From: Candidatus Nitrosopumilus sp. | GTDB taxonomy: Archaea > Thermoproteota > Nitrososphaeria > Nitrososphaerales > Nitrosopumilaceae | Direction of reading: 5' to 3' | Assembly (NCBI GenBank): GCA_013215285.1 | Contig: JABSRD010000001.1 | Location: 242,571-306,570, forward strand | DNA length: 64,000 nt | Shown here: piece after piece, positions 62,624 through 64,000 of the stretch | How positions within the stretch are numbered: position 1 is the stretch's first letter | How the letters are laid out: every line of letters begins with the position of its first letter | The notes under the pieces: generated by a model | The model's input: only the letters and a program-made list of their open reading frames with translations | What the model was told of the DNA's origin: nothing | Databases searched by the model: none | Position numbers and translations under genes: made by a program

Positions 62624-63469
62624 CTAAAATCTTGGAATGACTCTAGATTTTGCAGTTATTGCTACGATGCTTATGATTGCAACAGCTAGTATCATCATTG
62701 CAATTGTACCAAATTCTGGAACAACTTGTAATGTAGCTACTGTACCTGTTGGTCCAGTCCAATCTTGATTAGCTCCAGGAGGGCCAATACCTAAAGAAAC
62801 TATTTCGATATCTATTGGACTTTCATCAGATCCAACAGCATCTATCATGTGACTTGCACCAGTCATTTTCATGGCGTGTGCAGCTTCTTTAAAGATCTCT
62901 TCATCGTTTTGCATTGCAGTTATTTCATAGTTGACGTGTATTGTACTAAATTCAAGATTAACTTGAGTTCCGCCATCTACAATTGAGTCAGTAATTGTTA
63001 CCACTAACTCTTCTGCTTCAGCTTGTGCTGCTGCGTCTGCTTCTTCTTCTGCATGTGCATCTTCTTCTACTATGAGCACACCTTGCATCCAAACATGAAG
63101 CATACAGTAGTAAGGAAATTCTCCTGCAGTATCTGCAGTGTATTCAAAAGAATCACCAAACTGTAGGATACCAGAATCAAATGTGCCATCTGCAGTAGCG
63201 GCAAAACCATCTACTGTTCCTGATGTGTATGTATGTATTTCAGCTTCATCGGCGTTTGTCATTATTATAACACCGCCAACTTCAACTGTTGTCGTATTTG
63301 GAGTGTAACAACCTACTTCAGTATCTAAACAACCTGGAGTAGCCAGATCATTATCTGCTGTAGAGATTGCGATTTCTGTGTGATCTGCAAAAGCAGCTGG
63401 TGTAATTGCACCTATTCCAGCTACAATAGCAAATAGTACGAAGAAAGAATAAACTGTTTTAGTTCTCAA
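62624..63469 (-). CDS. Plastocyanin-like cupredoxin with PEFG-CTERM anchor
   Basis: A blue-copper surface protein of 281 aa. The signal peptide ends AFADH. The cupredoxin domain (about residues 30-135) has the type I copper ligands H79, C122, H125 and M128 (YYCMLHVWMQG). An acidic Glu/Ala-rich linker (about 135-154), a beta domain, and a PEFG signal at 251-254 with membrane helix follow. Such proteins likely carry electrons in ammonia oxidation. It starts at TTG 63469. Confidence 0.9.
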   Translation of the reverse strand: MRTKTVYSFFVLFAIVAGIGAITPAAFADHTEIAISTADNDLATPGCLDTEVGCYTPNTTTVEVGGVIIMTNADEAEIHTYTSGTVDGFAATADGTFDSGILQFGDSFEYTADTAGEFPYYCMLHVWMQGVLIVEEDAHAEEEADAAAQAEAEELVVTITDSIVDGGTQVNLEFSTIHVNYEITAMQNDEEIFKEAAHAMKMTGASHMIDAVGSDESPIDIEIVSLGIGPPGANQDWTGPTGTVATLQVVPEFGTIAMMILAVAIISIVAITAKSRVIPRF

Positions 63470-63526
63470 TATACCGAATACTTGTATGGATACATAAAAA
63501 CTTCACTAGTATTCCAAAAATTAGCA

Positions 63527-64000
63527 TTAATTTCTTCTAATCTGGTATATCTTTACAAGTCCCAATAATGGAATTCCAACATACATTCCTGCATTTAGTA
63601 TAATTAGAGAGATTCCATATCCTAGCATCTCTTCTTCTGAATCAATATCTACATAATTCAGTAAAGATAATGATGATAACATTGGAGTTAGTGTTAGTTT
63701 TACAACTTCTTTAAAGATTGGACTTTGACGTTCTAAATCAGCTACTACTGGTGAAAATGAATAATAGAATTGATTAAATCCTGACATAAATGCAGTTCCA
63801 GACTCTGTTGATAAAATAGTATTATCTCTAAGTTCTCTTAATTGTTGTACTTGTGGTGCTAATTCTGAACCAAATGCTGCAGTAGCTATTAGACATCCGC
63901 CGCCTTCTTCTTCCGTAACTTCAGTTTCTTTCATCATTTCTTCTTCCATTACCTCTTCTTCAGCAACTTCTTCCATTACCTCTTCTTCAGCAACTTCTTC
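63527..64000 (-). CDS. CFI-box-type surface protein, C-terminal part (cut by window edge)
   Basis: The open frame runs off the right edge. From the edge it holds acidic repeats (EEVAEEEVM type, Glu-rich), then GGGCLIATAAFGSELAPQV. This matches the CFI-box C-terminal domain (Cys followed by IATAA(Y/F)GS, then an APxVxxLRxxRD pattern and a YYSFSPxVAD segment). A final membrane helix follows (about 25 residues before RRN). Thus it is a membrane- or surface-anchored protein whose N-terminal part lies outside. The Cys may be lipid- or disulfide-linked. Confidence 0.75.
   Translation of the reverse strand, partial: EEVAEEEVMEEVAEEEVMEEEMMKETEVTEEEGGGCLIATAAFGSELAPQVQQLRELRDNTILSTESGTAFMSGFNQFYYSFSPVVADLERQSPIFKEVVKLTLTPMLSSLSLLNYVDIDSEEEMLGYGISLIILNAGMYVGIPLLGLVKIYQIRRN
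63947..64000 (-). repeat. 27-base tandem repeat encoding 9-residue acidic units
   Basis: Two perfect copies of a 27-base unit (63947-63973 and 63974-64000) encode MEEVAEEEV-type units, and the array continues beyond the window. It lies in the acidic stretch before the CFI box. Confidence 0.75.

Noticed and set aside
1..64000. Mobile elements, attachment sites or a horizontally acquired island
   Set aside because: No transposase, integrase, terminal repeats or tRNA-flanked island was seen, and composition is even apart from highly expressed genes.

Overview
The window is AT-rich, densely coding DNA of an ammonia-oxidizing thaumarchaeon (Nitrososphaerota), most like the marine Nitrosopumilus group. 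Archaeal markers are sn-glycerol-1-phosphate dehydrogenase, a 20S proteasome beta subunit, the FttA/aCPSF1 termination nuclease, an A-type ATP synthase and the archaeal pantoate kinase / phosphopantothenate synthetase route to CoA. Group markers are a long Amt ammonium transporter, BluB, plastocyanin-like and CopC/CopD copper proteins, PEFG-type C-terminal sorting signals and SepF. TTG and GTG starts are common. Many genes have a TATA-like box about 25 bases before the start codon, which fits leaderless mRNAs; I used that spacing to choose several starts.

Layout. 1-10 kb: end of tyrS, a DegT aminotransferase, a dUTPase-like/PfkB/LEA-like operon, cyclophilin, several zinc-ribbon or zinc-finger microproteins, an FMN reductase, bluB and two tRNAs (Arg with an enlarged D arm, Val). 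10-20 kb: rtcA, nadM, a class V aminotransferase, FKBP, egsA, psmB, fttA, sepF and a PP-loop thiolation enzyme. 20-28 kb: an M24 peptidase, a methyltransferase, the CoA operon (pantoate kinase, phosphopantothenate synthetase, panB, coaBC, a 56-aa protein), a PhoU-like regulator, a NUDIX hydrolase and a double-HTH Lrp protein. 29-35 kb: a MacB/FtsX-type ABC transporter whose ATPase seems to start at CTG, its extracellular partner, small membrane proteins, an UbiB kinase and Hsp20. 35-39 kb: an overlapping nucleotide operon (tmk, HD phosphohydrolase, pyrH) and a strongly codon-biased 36-aa membrane microprotein.

39-53 kb: ATP synthase genes in three separate transcription units (C; I; E-A-B-D-43aa-K), with amt, a sulfurtransferase and small proteins between them. 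53-54 kb: pyrI and pyrB, divergent from interlocked promoters. 54-64 kb: metal handling and cell surface, namely a PEFG-anchored protein, a NikR-like regulator facing a ZnuABC-type importer across a 13-bp direct repeat, a CopC-CopD-beta-propeller fusion, a tail-anchored secreted protein, a plastocyanin-like PEFG protein and the end of a CFI-box surface protein with coding tandem repeats.

I saw no rRNA, insertion sequence, prophage, integrase or CRISPR array. No stretch over 300 bases lacks a gene; the longest gap (7032-7275) is an AT-rich divergent promoter region. The window looks like core chromosome; the most interesting material is small proteins, regulatory DNA and multi-domain copper/surface proteins.
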